From: Acidobacteriota bacterium
Lineage (GTDB): Bacteria > Acidobacteriota > Thermoanaerobaculia > Thermoanaerobaculales > Thermoanaerobaculaceae
Assembly: GCA_016213675.1 (NCBI GenBank)
Contig: JACQZW010000064.1
Location: forward strand, 1 to 64,000
Length of the DNA: 64,000 nt
Direction of reading: 5' to 3'
Shown here: one piece after another, positions 28,218 to 37,040 of the stretch
How the letters are laid out: each line of letters begins with the position of its first letter
How positions within the stretch are numbered: position 1 is the stretch's first letter
Notes under the pieces: model-generated
Told to the model about the DNA's origin: nothing
What the model saw: the letters and a program-made list of their open reading frames with translations, nothing else
The model's database searches: none
Made by a program: the position numbers and the translations under genes

Positions 28218-28706
28218 ATGCTCAAGGTGTTCATCAGCTTCAGCGGCTCGGACCGGGCGCTCGTCAACTACCTGGAGAAGATCACCCGCGCCATCGCCGG
28301 GGTCGCCGTGTACCGCTTCGACCACGATGTCCAGCCAGGGGTCCGGATCGCGGAGAAGGTGAAGCGGGCGATTCGTTCGGCGCATGTGGTCGTCGTCCTC
28401 CTGACGAGGTCGGCCCGGAAGTCGGCTTGGGTGCAGCAGGAGATCGGAATCGCTGAGCAAGCGGGGCGGGTGATCGTTCCAATCGTGGAGCGGGGAGTCG
28501 ATGCCCCGGGTGTGCTCGAAGGTCGGGAGTACGTCGAGCTCGATGCGGCAGATCCGGCTGGCGCATTCCGCCGGGCCGCCAAGTACCTGGCCAAGCTCGA
28601 GACCCGTCTGCAGGCCAAGCGGGCGTCTGACCGGAAGGCGGCGGTCGCTGCCCTTGCCCTGATTGGCGGCGCCATCGTCGCGATCGGAGCGGCATCGAAG
28701 CGCTGA
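28218..28706 (+). CDS. TIR-domain protein with C-terminal membrane segment
   Basis: 162 residues; ATG with AGGAGG seven bases upstream. Starts V-F-I-S-F-S-G-S-D, the first strand and BB-region of a bacterial TIR fold, then A-H-V-V-V-V-L-L-T-R-S-A and S-A-W-V-Q-Q-E-I-G-I-A. Glu75 in the last motif occupies the position of the NADase catalytic glutamate of TIR effectors. Residues ~140-158 are a hydrophobic Ala/Ile/Gly stretch ending in basic residues, a likely single membrane span. TIR proteins in defence act as NAD+-cleaving abortive effectors or as signal producers; here the small size and missing sensor suggest a partner supplies recognition, probably one of the next genes. Confidence 0.8.
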   Translation: MLKVFISFSGSDRALVNYLEKITRAIAGVAVYRFDHDVQPGVRIAEKVKRAIRSAHVVVVLLTRSARKSAWVQQEIGIAEQAGRVIVPIVERGVDAPGVLEGREYVELDAADPAGAFRRAAKYLAKLETRLQAKRASDRKAAVAALALIGGAIVAIGAASKR

Positions 28707-28735
28707 AGCCGTGAGTTTCGACCACGGGGGACGCG

Positions 28736-29515
28736 ATGTCGACCAGTTGGCTTCTGCGACTCCTCCTCCAGGGTGCGGTCCGGTTCGTCGACCACGGTGG
28801 CCTCGAGCGGCTCGCGATCAGGCGGATCATCACGAACCGACATCCGGACGGCTCGGTGATGATCAAGCTGCCATCCGACCTCCCGGTCTGGCACGGCAAC
28901 CTGTTCGTCGACCGGCAGCGGAACGAGTTCGTTGGACTTGTAGCGAACGAGGGCGCACCTCAGCACACCACCGAGCGACACCCCGCCCGCATCGCCGTCC
29001 CCCTCCTCGCGGCAGAACTGCACGACGCCCTCGAGGAGATGAACTACGTGATGTTCGGGTCAACTGTCGTTCTGGCGTCCTCCGCCGAGTTGGACGGCGA
29101 GGCGGTCCTGCCCCTCGGCTTTCCGATCCGCGGACCTGCACCGCCGATGACTGCCGGGCCGAAGAAGAGCTCCATCATCTCGATTTCCGATGTGGTGGCG
29201 CCCCTGCGGCTGGTGCCGGGCAGCGCTTTCTGTGCCGGCGACACCCCCGGGCTCCTGGTCGAGTTCGACCATTTCGGCCGCCTCACGGCATCGTCGATGG
29301 TGCTCCCGCTACCCAACCACTCCGGCGTTGCGGCGTGGCGGGTGACCATCCTCGGGGCGATGATCAGGGCGGCAGCGAGGCTGTTCCGGCCGGAGTGGGG
29401 CACGTCGCCACTGCTTGCCAACCTGCTGGATGAACTGGCTGAACTACTGGCGGGCGAGATCGCCTTCCTTCCCGAACGACTGCGGCGCCGCGGCCTGCTC
29501 CTGCGGCAGCGATAG
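28736..29515 (+). CDS. Unknown protein downstream of TIR gene
   Basis: 259 residues with no recognised domain. The body is beta-rich with two hydrophobic N-terminal stretches (residues ~4-14) and a helical C-terminus full of Leu and Arg that resembles a coiled or amphipathic bundle. It starts 29 bp after the TIR gene with only a weak GGGGG purine run upstream. Position makes it a candidate sensor or partner of the TIR protein, but nothing in the sequence proves that. Confidence 0.6.
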   Translation: MSTSWLLRLLLQGAVRFVDHGGLERLAIRRIITNRHPDGSVMIKLPSDLPVWHGNLFVDRQRNEFVGLVANEGAPQHTTERHPARIAVPLLAAELHDALEEMNYVMFGSTVVLASSAELDGEAVLPLGFPIRGPAPPMTAGPKKSSIISISDVVAPLRLVPGSAFCAGDTPGLLVEFDHFGRLTASSMVLPLPNHSGVAAWRVTILGAMIRAAARLFRPEWGTSPLLANLLDELAELLAGEIAFLPERLRRRGLLLRQR

Positions 29516-29729
29516 CTCCGGCGGGGCGTGCGGCCGATCGGGCGGTCTTGTCGAAAGCGGGACGGCGGTGGATCCCGAGGGCCCCGGGGCTTCGGCGGTG
29601 GCAACTTCGCCACGACCGAGGTCAAAGCCCGCAGGCCCGGCGGCGACGTCGCCTTGTCGCCAGGGTCGCGCCCGTGCTGGACACGCCGCCGGACTCGAAA
29701 GATGATCAGGCCCGAAGAGGTACGACACC

Positions 29730-30800
29730 ATGGTGGCAGGCCTGTCCGACCGTCTCCCTTCGATCATCCGCGGAACGGAGAAGCTGCTGCGGCTTGCCGG
29801 TCAGGCCGAAGCAGCCGCGGTGGTCGCCTCGGCGCGAGCCGAGCTCGCTGAAGACGGTAGTGATCGCTTCGGCGAAGGGTGGATCCTGAGACTGCACCTC
29901 GCGCCGGAACGCTACGTTTCGGTACGGTCGAGGCGGGCGACCGTAGAGAAGTCCGTCCGGGAGATCGTCAACGAAGTGCTTCTGGCCGAGGACGACCACG
30001 TCAGCCGGGTGGTGCTGTGCCCTGACGTAGGCGGCGAGGCCGATGGGGCCGACGATGCCGGCGACGGCGTTCGAGGACCCGCCGGGGCAACGAGTCGTGA
30101 GGATCTCCTCCGGTTGCTGCAACAACAGCGCGACCTCATGGTCGCCGTCTCCACCGGCGGTCCGCGCATCAACGACGTGAATCAGGACTACGTGTCGCGC
30201 AGGCAGATCATCCAAGCCGCCTTGGCGGAAGTGGGCGTGGCGGATCCAGTCCCGTACGAGGACCTCTGGGCGTGGTACGGGAAGTGGAGCAGCGGCGATC
30301 TGCCGTCCTATCGGTCGCGCCGGGAGTACCTCGGCGAGCTCTTCTCCCCGCTCTTGGCAGCCGTGGTTCGAGGTCCAGGAGCGGGTGCCGTCTCCGCGGA
30401 GCCGACGGGATGGGCGCTGGTGGACCGCCAGCTTGGTGAGGCCCGTCGGAGACTCGGTTCCGCCACCACCGAGGAGCAGTACCAGGAGGTCGGTCTCCTT
30501 TGCCGGGAGACCATGATCTCGCTCGCTCAGCAGGTCTTCGACCCAGCGGTCCACAAGTCCCCCGACGGGGTAGATCCGTCCCCCAGCGACGCGAGTCGCC
30601 AGCTCGCGGCGTACTTCACCGACAAGCTGCCGGGAGACGCGAACGAGCATCTCCGGAAGCACGCCAAGGCCGCTCTCGAGTTGGCGAGCCACGTCTTGCA
30701 CAAGCGGACCGGCACGTTTCCCCTGGCCGCGATATGCGTGGAGGCGTGCGTCTCCGTGGTGAACCTCGTCGCGATCCTCTCGGGACGAAGGGACCCATGA
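29730..30800 (+). CDS. Abortive-infection/HEPN-like protein
   Basis: 356 residues. The middle part holds an L-P-S-Y-R-S-R-R-E-Y-L motif like that of AbiJ N-terminal domains. The C-terminal ~150 residues follow a helical pattern I know from Abi-type proteins: W-x-x-V-D-R-Q, T-E-E-Q-Y-Q-E-V-G-L-L-C-R-E, then L-H-K-R-T-G-T-F before a last helix rich in Ala/Val. This may be a HEPN-like RNase fold, but a clean R-x4-6-H motif is not obvious. The GAAGAGG site lies about ten bases before the ATG. It follows the TIR cluster on the same strand after a 214-bp gap that holds no gene, and its stop overlaps a tiny frame (30797-30880). Confidence 0.55.
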   Translation: MVAGLSDRLPSIIRGTEKLLRLAGQAEAAAVVASARAELAEDGSDRFGEGWILRLHLAPERYVSVRSRRATVEKSVREIVNEVLLAEDDHVSRVVLCPDVGGEADGADDAGDGVRGPAGATSREDLLRLLQQQRDLMVAVSTGGPRINDVNQDYVSRRQIIQAALAEVGVADPVPYEDLWAWYGKWSSGDLPSYRSRREYLGELFSPLLAAVVRGPGAGAVSAEPTGWALVDRQLGEARRRLGSATTEEQYQEVGLLCRETMISLAQQVFDPAVHKSPDGVDPSPSDASRQLAAYFTDKLPGDANEHLRKHAKAALELASHVLHKRTGTFPLAAICVEACVSVVNLVAILSGRRDP

Positions 30801-30880
30801 GCTTCACGACCTCCGAGGCGCGGGTGCACGTAGCTGCGGCGGAGGGCGGACCTCGGACCGCGACTGGACGTAGAAGATGA
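30797..30880 (+). CDS. Possible 27-residue linking ORF
   Basis: A tiny frame whose ATG overlaps the stop of the previous gene (ATGA) and whose own stop overlaps the ATG of the next gene (ATGA). The product has no hydrophobic segment and ends in three Arg. It may only serve to carry ribosomes from one gene to the next, or may be accidental; no independent evidence for a peptide. Confidence 0.3.
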   Translation: MSFTTSEARVHVAAAEGGPRTATGRRR

Positions 30881-32433
30881 ACACGGGCGAAGACAGCAGG
30901 CTGACCATCCTCGTGCAGCAGGCGGAGTACAAGATCCTCGAGCCGGCCAGGGCGCACGGATGGACCTTGAACATCTCGTCCAAGGAGAGGAACGGCCTCT
31001 ACCTCATCGTGGAAGCGAGCCGCGGGGGGCACGTTCACCGTGTGGCTTTGCTGTACTCGTCGGGTACGGACAACAAGGTCTACAAACAACTCTCCGCGAT
31101 GGTCGAGCACATCTTCTTCAACGGCGAGCCGTACCACGTCGAGTCCTTCGCGCACGGGATCAGCACGCCCGTGGGACCGGTGGACGGCTTCCACGACCTC
31201 CTCGTCAAGTGGAACGCGGGCTCCACCGACGGCAAGTTCGCCCCGGCTGAATGCCAGGAGGAAGCCACACCGGTGCCGACCCGGTCGCGACTTCTGCTCT
31301 CGGAGACCCCGATCCGCGCCATCTGGTTGCGGGTCCGCCAGTTGCAGAGCGTTACGCTGGCCTCCAAGGTGATCGAGCGGCGTGTTGCCGAGGCCGGGCG
31401 CACCCTCGATGCACAGGCGCTTCGGAAGAAGGCCGAGGGGCTGGCCTACGCCCTCCGGAACGCCTCGGACTATTTCCAGGTACGCGACGGCCAGTCCGTC
31501 GGCCAGCGCGTGCTGAATCTGTACTACGGCACCCTCTCGTTCGCCTTCGCCGAGATGTTGGCCGCTCCGGATGGCCCGGCCACCCTGGAGGAGATTGAAG
31601 CCAGCACCAAGTTCGGTCACGGCCTGTTCGTGCTCGGCCAGGATCCGGAGGATCTCGTCCGGTTTGGCCCGCGACCGGACGATCTCGACCGCCTGGTAGT
31701 TGGAATCCTCGCCTCCGGGTTCTTTCCGACGTGGATGCAGGTCCTCGGGTCATCGGTCGAATCGGTGGCGCACATGCGACCGCGCAATGCGTCGGATCTG
31801 GTCTCGATTCCAGAGGGCTCCTGGACCACCATCGAGCAGCTATTCGCCCGCATCCCCGAGATCTCGGACCTGTTCCTGGATATCTTCGCCAGCCCGCCAG
31901 CGTGGCTTACCCCCGTCTACTCCTCGGAGGCGAATGAACGACCGTTCCATATCGGGGCGCCGCCGACGAACGCATCCCAGACGGGACGCACCTACCTCGA
32001 CCTCATCGATCTTTCCGGCCGGCTGGGCCGGGCAGGCATCGCAGCGTTGCCGGGACCCTTGGCTGAGATTCGCGAGATGGAGTCCGAGGAGCCTGGCCGC
32101 CATTTCCGCGTTGCCGTGGAGCATCACGCCGACCAACGGTGGTTCGAGGTTCTTCCCGTTCACTTGAGTCCGTTTGCCCATGAGGCGTTGATCGGTCCCG
32201 TGTTCGGATCCGTCGGCCAGTTCAGGGCGATCTCGACCGTGCTCCTGTACGGGCTGTCGATCGTGGTTCGCTACCAGCCAAGCCTGTGGCGGCGCGTCCA
32301 GGAGGGTGACCTCGACCACATGCGCGCCTTGGTTGAGGCCTTCCTCGACGTCGTCGAGCGAATCCTGCCGGAGGAGTTCCTCGAGCAGGTCTCCGGGCAG
32401 CGCCTCCACGCCAAGCAGCCGGGTACGCTGTAG
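30877..32433 (+). CDS. YaaC-like protein with an extra N-terminal domain
   Basis: 518 residues. The first ~120 residues form an alpha/beta domain of unknown kind (strands around H-R-V-A-L-L-Y and H-V-E-S-F-A). From ~150 on, the sequence follows YaaC-like proteins: Y-A-L-R-N-A-S-D-Y-F, L-N-L-Y-Y-G-T-L-S-F-A-F-A-E-M-L, a K-F-G-H-G-L motif, and near the end L-Y-G-L-S-I-V-V-R-Y-Q-P-S-L-W followed by a helical tail ending P-E-E-F-L-E-Q. YaaC itself has no known activity. Start codon overlaps the tiny upstream frame; the upstream TAGAAG is a weak ribosome site, so coupling is likely. Same strand as the TIR gene, probably the last gene of that cluster. Confidence 0.6.
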   Translation: MNTGEDSRLTILVQQAEYKILEPARAHGWTLNISSKERNGLYLIVEASRGGHVHRVALLYSSGTDNKVYKQLSAMVEHIFFNGEPYHVESFAHGISTPVGPVDGFHDLLVKWNAGSTDGKFAPAECQEEATPVPTRSRLLLSETPIRAIWLRVRQLQSVTLASKVIERRVAEAGRTLDAQALRKKAEGLAYALRNASDYFQVRDGQSVGQRVLNLYYGTLSFAFAEMLAAPDGPATLEEIEASTKFGHGLFVLGQDPEDLVRFGPRPDDLDRLVVGILASGFFPTWMQVLGSSVESVAHMRPRNASDLVSIPEGSWTTIEQLFARIPEISDLFLDIFASPPAWLTPVYSSEANERPFHIGAPPTNASQTGRTYLDLIDLSGRLGRAGIAALPGPLAEIREMESEEPGRHFRVAVEHHADQRWFEVLPVHLSPFAHEALIGPVFGSVGQFRAISTVLLYGLSIVVRYQPSLWRRVQEGDLDHMRALVEAFLDVVERILPEEFLEQVSGQRLHAKQPGTL

Positions 32434-32580
32434 GCCGTCTCGAAGACGGCGCCGGTCGTCACGACGGCCAAGACCCGCCCCTGGACTGCCAGGTGCGGGC
32501 ACAATCGCCAGGCCGGGTTCTGGCACATCTCCACCGGCGTGGAGGGCATCTGGTGGGCCGCGAGCGAGCCCTGCGCCAGC

Positions 32581-33111
32581 CTACTGTTGCCGCACGAGCG
32601 TGAAGGCCGAGCACGCGGCGCTGGGACGGCCATCGCCTTCGACGACCTCGCCCGTGAACATGGTGCCCTCGGAGCTGATGCTCCCCGTCAGGCCCACGAC
32701 GATGTAGCCCGGCGGCCGGTCGATCCACTCGTCGTCGGACGCGAGCAACCGAACGACGCCGGCGGGCGTCACGCTGCCCGACATTCGGAATCGACCCGAT
32801 GGGACACCCGGGTTGCCCGGGACCGCGTAGAAGTAGAACTCCGCGACGAGCCCGCTGCCCCGGTTCTGTTCGACAAGAAGGTCCAGCCCGGTCATGCCCT
32901 GGCCGCACTTGTACGTTCCGCGCCACGACCCCACGGCAGCCCGTTCGGCCTCCCAACCGAGGGGCGCCTCCGCTGAAGCGGACGGGGTCGCTTCCGTGTC
33001 GTCACCGGGTTCCTGCATGATCGCTCGCTCGCGCTGGCGGTTCGCGATGCAACCGCAGCAGTATTGCAGGGTGCAGAACCCCAAGAACGTGATCAGCAGG
33101 CGTGTGTTCAT
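32581..33111 (-). CDS. Small lipoprotein
   Basis: 176 residues from the ATG at 33111, which has GGAAGG upstream. A hydrophobic signal segment ends in a Cys-rich C-C-G-C cluster, a plausible lipidation site. After a Glu/Ala/Pro linker comes a ~110-residue beta-rich domain (G-S-W-R-G-T-Y-K-C-G start; F-T-G-E-V-V-E near the end) that looks like a small beta barrel or lipocalin-like fold, not assigned. It follows the DUF1566/DsbA-fold gene after 37 bp and is the last gene of that minus-strand operon. Confidence 0.65.
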   Translation of the reverse strand: MNTRLLITFLGFCTLQYCCGCIANRQRERAIMQEPGDDTEATPSASAEAPLGWEAERAAVGSWRGTYKCGQGMTGLDLLVEQNRGSGLVAEFYFYAVPGNPGVPSGRFRMSGSVTPAGVVRLLASDDEWIDRPPGYIVVGLTGSISSEGTMFTGEVVEGDGRPSAACSAFTLVRQQ

Positions 33112-33148
33112 CGCAGGCCTTCCATTCTGCGGACTGGGCCGGCGAGAC

Positions 33149-34828
33149 CTACAGCGCCCGGAGCGGTGGGTTGCTGCTCGCCGGAACGGTTTCCGACTCG
33201 ACGTCGAGAATCTGGTCAATCCACGATCCGAAGAAGCTCGCAGCGCGGTTGCTCGTTGAACGGCCGTTGACGAAGACCGTGACGCCCTCCGGTAGCCTCA
33301 GTCGCACGGCTTCCTCGCCGTCCTCCTCGACCCGACGCCTCGTTTGCGGGGAATCCGCAGTCCGCGCAAATGCCGTGGCGTCGATTCCCGCCCTCTCGGC
33401 CTGCGACCGGAGCGCCGCTTCGCATCGGCGTTCCGATTCCCGACAGGCCCGTCGAACGTCGCCGCCGGCATCGCCGAAGATCTGCTCCGAGAACGCGTCG
33501 AAGGCTCCCATCTCCTGCGCGGCCAGCATCGCGGCCGAGAAGAGCCTGCTGGTGGGCTCCGACACCCGAGATCGGAATACGAACCGAACGCGATCACCGT
33601 ACGCTTGGTGAAGCACGCGCAAGGTATCGACCAGCCTCCAGCCCTCGCGGCCGAGGTAATCGGCGAAGGCGACGATCGTCACCGGAGCGGACGCTGGTCC
33701 CCAACTCGGGTCCCACGGCTCGACGGCGACAACATCCGAGGTTTCCGGTGGCAGCGGGTGGTCACGCCAGTACTTCGGGCCTTGCGCCTCGAGAGGGGAG
33801 TCCGAGCCGGTTCTCGGCTCCGACAGCGCCTCGACCGCCACGGCGTGCCTATCCTCCTGCCCAGCCGCCAGATCCTCGCGCCGCGGGATCGTGCCGGCCG
33901 CTGCGCGACCGACGCAGCGGACGCCGGCCGAGTCGCCGACGTCACCGACGTTCAGCGGCATGACGCTGCCGTAGAGGGACCAGACGCCCCAGGCGCCGCC
34001 GCTCTCCGTTCCGCTGACGGGCGTCGACGAGTAGAAGAACTCGTCCATGGCCGGGGTGAGTTCGCTTGGCCAGTACGAGCCGCCGACCCCGGGGCCCTGG
34101 CTATCGCTGCAACCGGAACACGCATCGGTCTCGCAGGCCTCTGTCGTGCACGAGTCGGTGGCGCCGCAGTCGCCACCGGTCTCGGTCTCTGGACACCCAC
34201 GGATCAGCGAACGCAACTCGCCGATCGTCGGGAGGCGCCAGCCGCCTGGACCATCGCCGTCCGACTCGAGCGCCGCGCAGTAGCGTTTGGCCTCATCCCA
34301 CGCCATCGCCCGGGAGGAAGGCGAACTCTGCCAACAGAGCCCCGTCCTGGCGTCCAGGTAGTCCTCGGTGCAGTCCACCGGATGCTCCGCCCCGGCGGCG
34401 GCTGCCGCGCCGGGAGACCCCGGCGCCGGTTCGGGCGGAGGGCTGGAGGCACCGCCACGGCTGGCCATGTACCCCACGAAGACGGCAACGGCGACGAGAA
34501 GGACGACGCCTCCAGCCACGCCGATAATAGCGATGCGCCGACGGGTGCCTTGGTGGAGAAGCCCACCGACCACTCCCTGGCTGCCGTCGGAGCCCCGAGC
34601 CGCCTCTGGCGATCGATCGGTGACGATCCGCGGCGGCCGCTCCTCCATGGAGACTCCGGGCGAAGGGGACGACGTCGGAACGATGTCCGAAACACGCCGC
34701 CACCTCTCTTCCACGGGATCCCAGACCTCGTCGTCGGCGGAGACCTTGCCGGCCGAGAGCGCGGCCTTGACCGCTGTGATGTCGGGCAGCTCGGTCTCGA
34801 ACGCACCACGTCGTAGTCGTAGGGTCAT
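33149..34828 (-). CDS. Membrane protein: N-terminal module, TM, DUF1566-like and DsbA-like domains
   Basis: 559 residues; ATG overlaps the upstream stop as ATGA. Residues 1-50 form a short cytoplasmic module with D-D-E-V-W-D-P-x5-W-R-x-V-S-D, reminiscent of the GYF_2/DUF4339 family and shared with the neighbouring gene. A Pro/Glu linker leads to a membrane span at 99-121. Outside the membrane, ~150-310 look like a DUF1566/Lcl domain (D-A-R-T-G-L-C-W-Q, W-R-L-P-T-I-G-E-L, G-V-R-C-V-G). Residues ~380-545 match a DsbA/thioredoxin-like fold (A-P-V-T-I-V-A-F-A-D-Y), but the usual C-x-x-C is missing (L-G-R-E in its place), so it cannot be a normal disulfide oxidoreductase. Function unknown. Confidence 0.7.
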   Translation of the reverse strand: MTLRLRRGAFETELPDITAVKAALSAGKVSADDEVWDPVEERWRRVSDIVPTSSPSPGVSMEERPPRIVTDRSPEAARGSDGSQGVVGGLLHQGTRRRIAIIGVAGGVVLLVAVAVFVGYMASRGGASSPPPEPAPGSPGAAAAAGAEHPVDCTEDYLDARTGLCWQSSPSSRAMAWDEAKRYCAALESDGDGPGGWRLPTIGELRSLIRGCPETETGGDCGATDSCTTEACETDACSGCSDSQGPGVGGSYWPSELTPAMDEFFYSSTPVSGTESGGAWGVWSLYGSVMPLNVGDVGDSAGVRCVGRAAAGTIPRREDLAAGQEDRHAVAVEALSEPRTGSDSPLEAQGPKYWRDHPLPPETSDVVAVEPWDPSWGPASAPVTIVAFADYLGREGWRLVDTLRVLHQAYGDRVRFVFRSRVSEPTSRLFSAAMLAAQEMGAFDAFSEQIFGDAGGDVRRACRESERRCEAALRSQAERAGIDATAFARTADSPQTRRRVEEDGEEAVRLRLPEGVTVFVNGRSTSNRAASFFGSWIDQILDVESETVPASSNPPLRAL

Positions 34829-35772
34829 CGTCCGGCTCCATATTCCTGGATGCATGTCCCGTCGCATCTGGCCCGGACGTTGAACTCTGGGTATTCGATA
34901 TTGGTGTGCGAGTAGCAACGCTTGCAGGGTTCGCCGCCCATCCCGCACGCCGCGACGCTCTGGCCAGACAGGCATCGTTCGCCGTCACAGCAGCCGGGGC
35001 AGGTCTGGGCACAGGTCGGCGGCTGACCGGGCGGAGGGCTAGGGCACGGGCGCACCCCGAGTTGACACGCAAGCTCGCGGGTGCGGTCATAGCCGGGCCA
35101 CGGCTCGGAAGGTGTAGGGCTGTCTGTACGGGGGGGCACTCCTTGTTCTCCCCGTGCCGGCAGGGTCTGGCGCGGCTGCACCTGGGGTGGCGCGGTCTCC
35201 GGAATGTAGGGAGCCGGCATGCGGACGCAGTTCAGGCCCTCCGCGTGGTACTCGTCCTCGCAGGCGCAGGTGGGCTCGCCGCGGAGCACGACGCAGTTGC
35301 CGTGTCCCGAGCACGAGATCTTGTCGCAGATGGCGTCTGCGGCGCCTGCGCGTACACCACCATCGCCCTGGCGGCCCCGCCCCGCGAGCAGGATCACCAG
35401 CAGCACGAGCAAGCCAACGACGGCGGCGCCCCCGGCGATCAGGACGGCGGGTTTTAGGAGGAACGGAGGCAGTCCCGGCGCGAGCCCGTGAGCCGGGCTG
35501 GTTGGACCGCCGGCAGGAGCCGCCGGGGCGGGTGGTGGGGGAGAAGGTGCCGCTGCAACACCCGCCGATTTCGCCGAGCCATCGGCAGGAGCTGGTGGAA
35601 GGCCATCGCCTCCGGCCGCCGTCGGGACGTCCGACAACGACCGCCACGACTCGGTCAAGGGGTGCCAAACCTCGGCGGCGGGGCCGAGGCGGCCGTCGCC
35701 AAGGGCGGCACGGACGTCGGCCATGCTCTCGAACTGGCGCTCTTCACCGTGATGCCGGACACGGATCGTCAT
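34825..35772 (-). CDS. Membrane protein: same N-terminal module, TM, EGF-like Cys-rich exterior
   Basis: 315 residues; ATG at 35772 overlaps the upstream stop as ATGA. Residues 1-50 repeat the module of the next gene (A-E-V-W-H-P-L-T-E-S-W-R-S-L-S-D). A Pro/Ala-rich linker and a strong membrane span (107-130) follow. The outer part has an EGF-like Cys pattern (C-x4-C-S-G-H-G-N-C ... C-A-C) and a second Cys-rich cluster near the C-terminus (C-P-G-C-C-D-G-E-R-C). Overlap with both neighbours indicates a single operon and probably a complex of membrane proteins. No enzyme activity recognised. Confidence 0.68.
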   Translation of the reverse strand: MTIRVRHHGEERQFESMADVRAALGDGRLGPAAEVWHPLTESWRSLSDVPTAAGGDGLPPAPADGSAKSAGVAAAPSPPPPAPAAPAGGPTSPAHGLAPGLPPFLLKPAVLIAGGAAVVGLLVLLVILLAGRGRQGDGGVRAGAADAICDKISCSGHGNCVVLRGEPTCACEDEYHAEGLNCVRMPAPYIPETAPPQVQPRQTLPARGEQGVPPRTDSPTPSEPWPGYDRTRELACQLGVRPCPSPPPGQPPTCAQTCPGCCDGERCLSGQSVAACGMGGEPCKRCYSHTNIEYPEFNVRARCDGTCIQEYGAGR

Positions 35773-36230
35773 CGCGGCCTCCCGGCGGCGCCACCAAACG
35801 CCGAGACGACGGTGGTCGGCAGCTTCCTGACGGTGCGTTCCACGATGTCGATGATCGGCAACGAGCGACGGGGCGACGGGGCCATCGGTGCCTCCCCCAG
35901 TTCGGCCCCTTCCTGAAAGAAAGGGGCGAGACAAGTCCCGCACGCGCCGGGCAACCTGCCCGCCCCTTCCGCGAACAACGGGGGAATCACCCCCGCTGCC
36001 ACGGCAGCGGATGGCGCGTGCGGTTGTCTGAGGTCTTCGACGTCTTCCCGCGATCGCGGTTGATGAGGCCGCCGGACCCAGAGCCACCGGGCCAGCGGGA
36101 CGGCGACGTCGACCTCGAGGAGGATCATCCGATCTGCCGAGGGCGGGGTCAAGCCGTTGACGGCGGCGGCCCTGACGGCCGCGACCCTGGTCGGAGATCG
36201 ATCGCCCTTTGCCGCGGCGAGATCCTGCAC
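35769..36230 (-). CDS. Unknown protein heading the membrane-protein operon
   Basis: 153 residues, Ala/Pro/Arg-rich, with a single C-G-T-C motif in the centre and a C-terminal strand-like I-I-D-I-V-E-R-T-V-R stretch. No signal peptide or membrane segment. Its stop overlaps the next start (ATGA), which is the main reason to believe it is real. Confidence 0.5.
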   Translation of the reverse strand: MQDLAAAKGDRSPTRVAAVRAAAVNGLTPPSADRMILLEVDVAVPLARWLWVRRPHQPRSREDVEDLRQPHAPSAAVAAGVIPPLFAEGAGRLPGACGTCLAPFFQEGAELGEAPMAPSPRRSLPIIDIVERTVRKLPTTVVSAFGGAAGRPR

Positions 36231-36585
36231 CTCCGCGGCGTCCGGCGGCCAGGCTGACTCGGGGTATCACGGCACGGTACCGACGGCCGCGCAGCCGCAG
36301 CGCCGAGAAGGGAGGCAACGGCGCCGGCGGCCCCAGAAGGCGTGCAGGATCAGTCGGAACCAGCCGACGGCACTGCGGAATCAGCTCGAGATCAACTCGA
36401 GGATCACGGCCTTGGGTGCTTCGGCCGCGCAGGCAGCCCGAAATAGCAAAAACCGTATCGATTTCAGGCGGATGGGTACGAGTTGACGCAGGTAGTACTT
36501 CAGGATGTACGAAAAGTGCATTCGAAATCGGTCCTAATGGGGTCCAGTTCGGGGGCGGCACTCCGGCGGAGCCCGACTGCTGCGC
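36231..36585. other. Non-coding gap
   Basis: 355 bp between two minus-strand transcription units. It should contain the promoter of the operon at 32581-36230. No repeat or RNA gene is visible. Confidence 0.4.
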
Positions 36586-37035
36586 CTATTCGCTTTCGAG
36601 CAGCTTCCGGTCACCTCCCTTCACCACCACCGTGATGAGCAGCCCGTCGGCAGCGCGGGCGAGTTCCTCTACGAGCCGCCACGGCAGCTGGACCTCGGAA
36701 CAGACGACCCCCTCGAACGCCGTCAGGACCCGCGACAAGGCGGCCAGGTAGGTGACGCTTCTCGGCGCCGATCCCGCGGCGCTCCGGTGTGCAAAATGCA
36801 GCAGAACGAACCCGAGTGACGATGCCAAGGTCCCAACCTGATCCGGGGGCCAGCGCCGGCCGGGCGGGACGGGCATTTCCTTCGCCGCAGCGCCTATGAT
36901 GTCGGCGAGCAACTGGCGCCGGTGCCCGCTGCCGCCGGGCATGGTCGCGAGCCCCGCGTCGACCGTGCGCCGGACCGCCGTGCGGATGCTCGGGAAGGCC
37001 CGCGACCGGCAGTAGATCGCGCTGGGCTTCTGCAT
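36586..37035 (-). CDS. Unknown protein downstream of MT-A70 gene
   Basis: 149 residues from the ATG at 37035, five bases after the MT-A70 stop. Mostly helical with a central L-G-F-V-L-L-H-F-A-H stretch and a C-terminal strand L-L-I-T-V-V-V-K-G-G. No family recognised. Co-transcribed with the methyltransferase by spacing. Confidence 0.55.
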   Translation of the reverse strand: MQKPSAIYCRSRAFPSIRTAVRRTVDAGLATMPGGSGHRRQLLADIIGAAAKEMPVPPGRRWPPDQVGTLASSLGFVLLHFAHRSAAGSAPRSVTYLAALSRVLTAFEGVVCSEVQLPWRLVEELARAADGLLITVVVKGGDRKLLESE

Positions 37036-37040
37036 GTCCG

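Noticed and set aside
25165..28362. 1065-codon plus-strand frame opposite the SNF2 helicase
   Set aside because: Val/Leu/Asp/Arg-rich shadow of the real minus-strand gene, no motifs.
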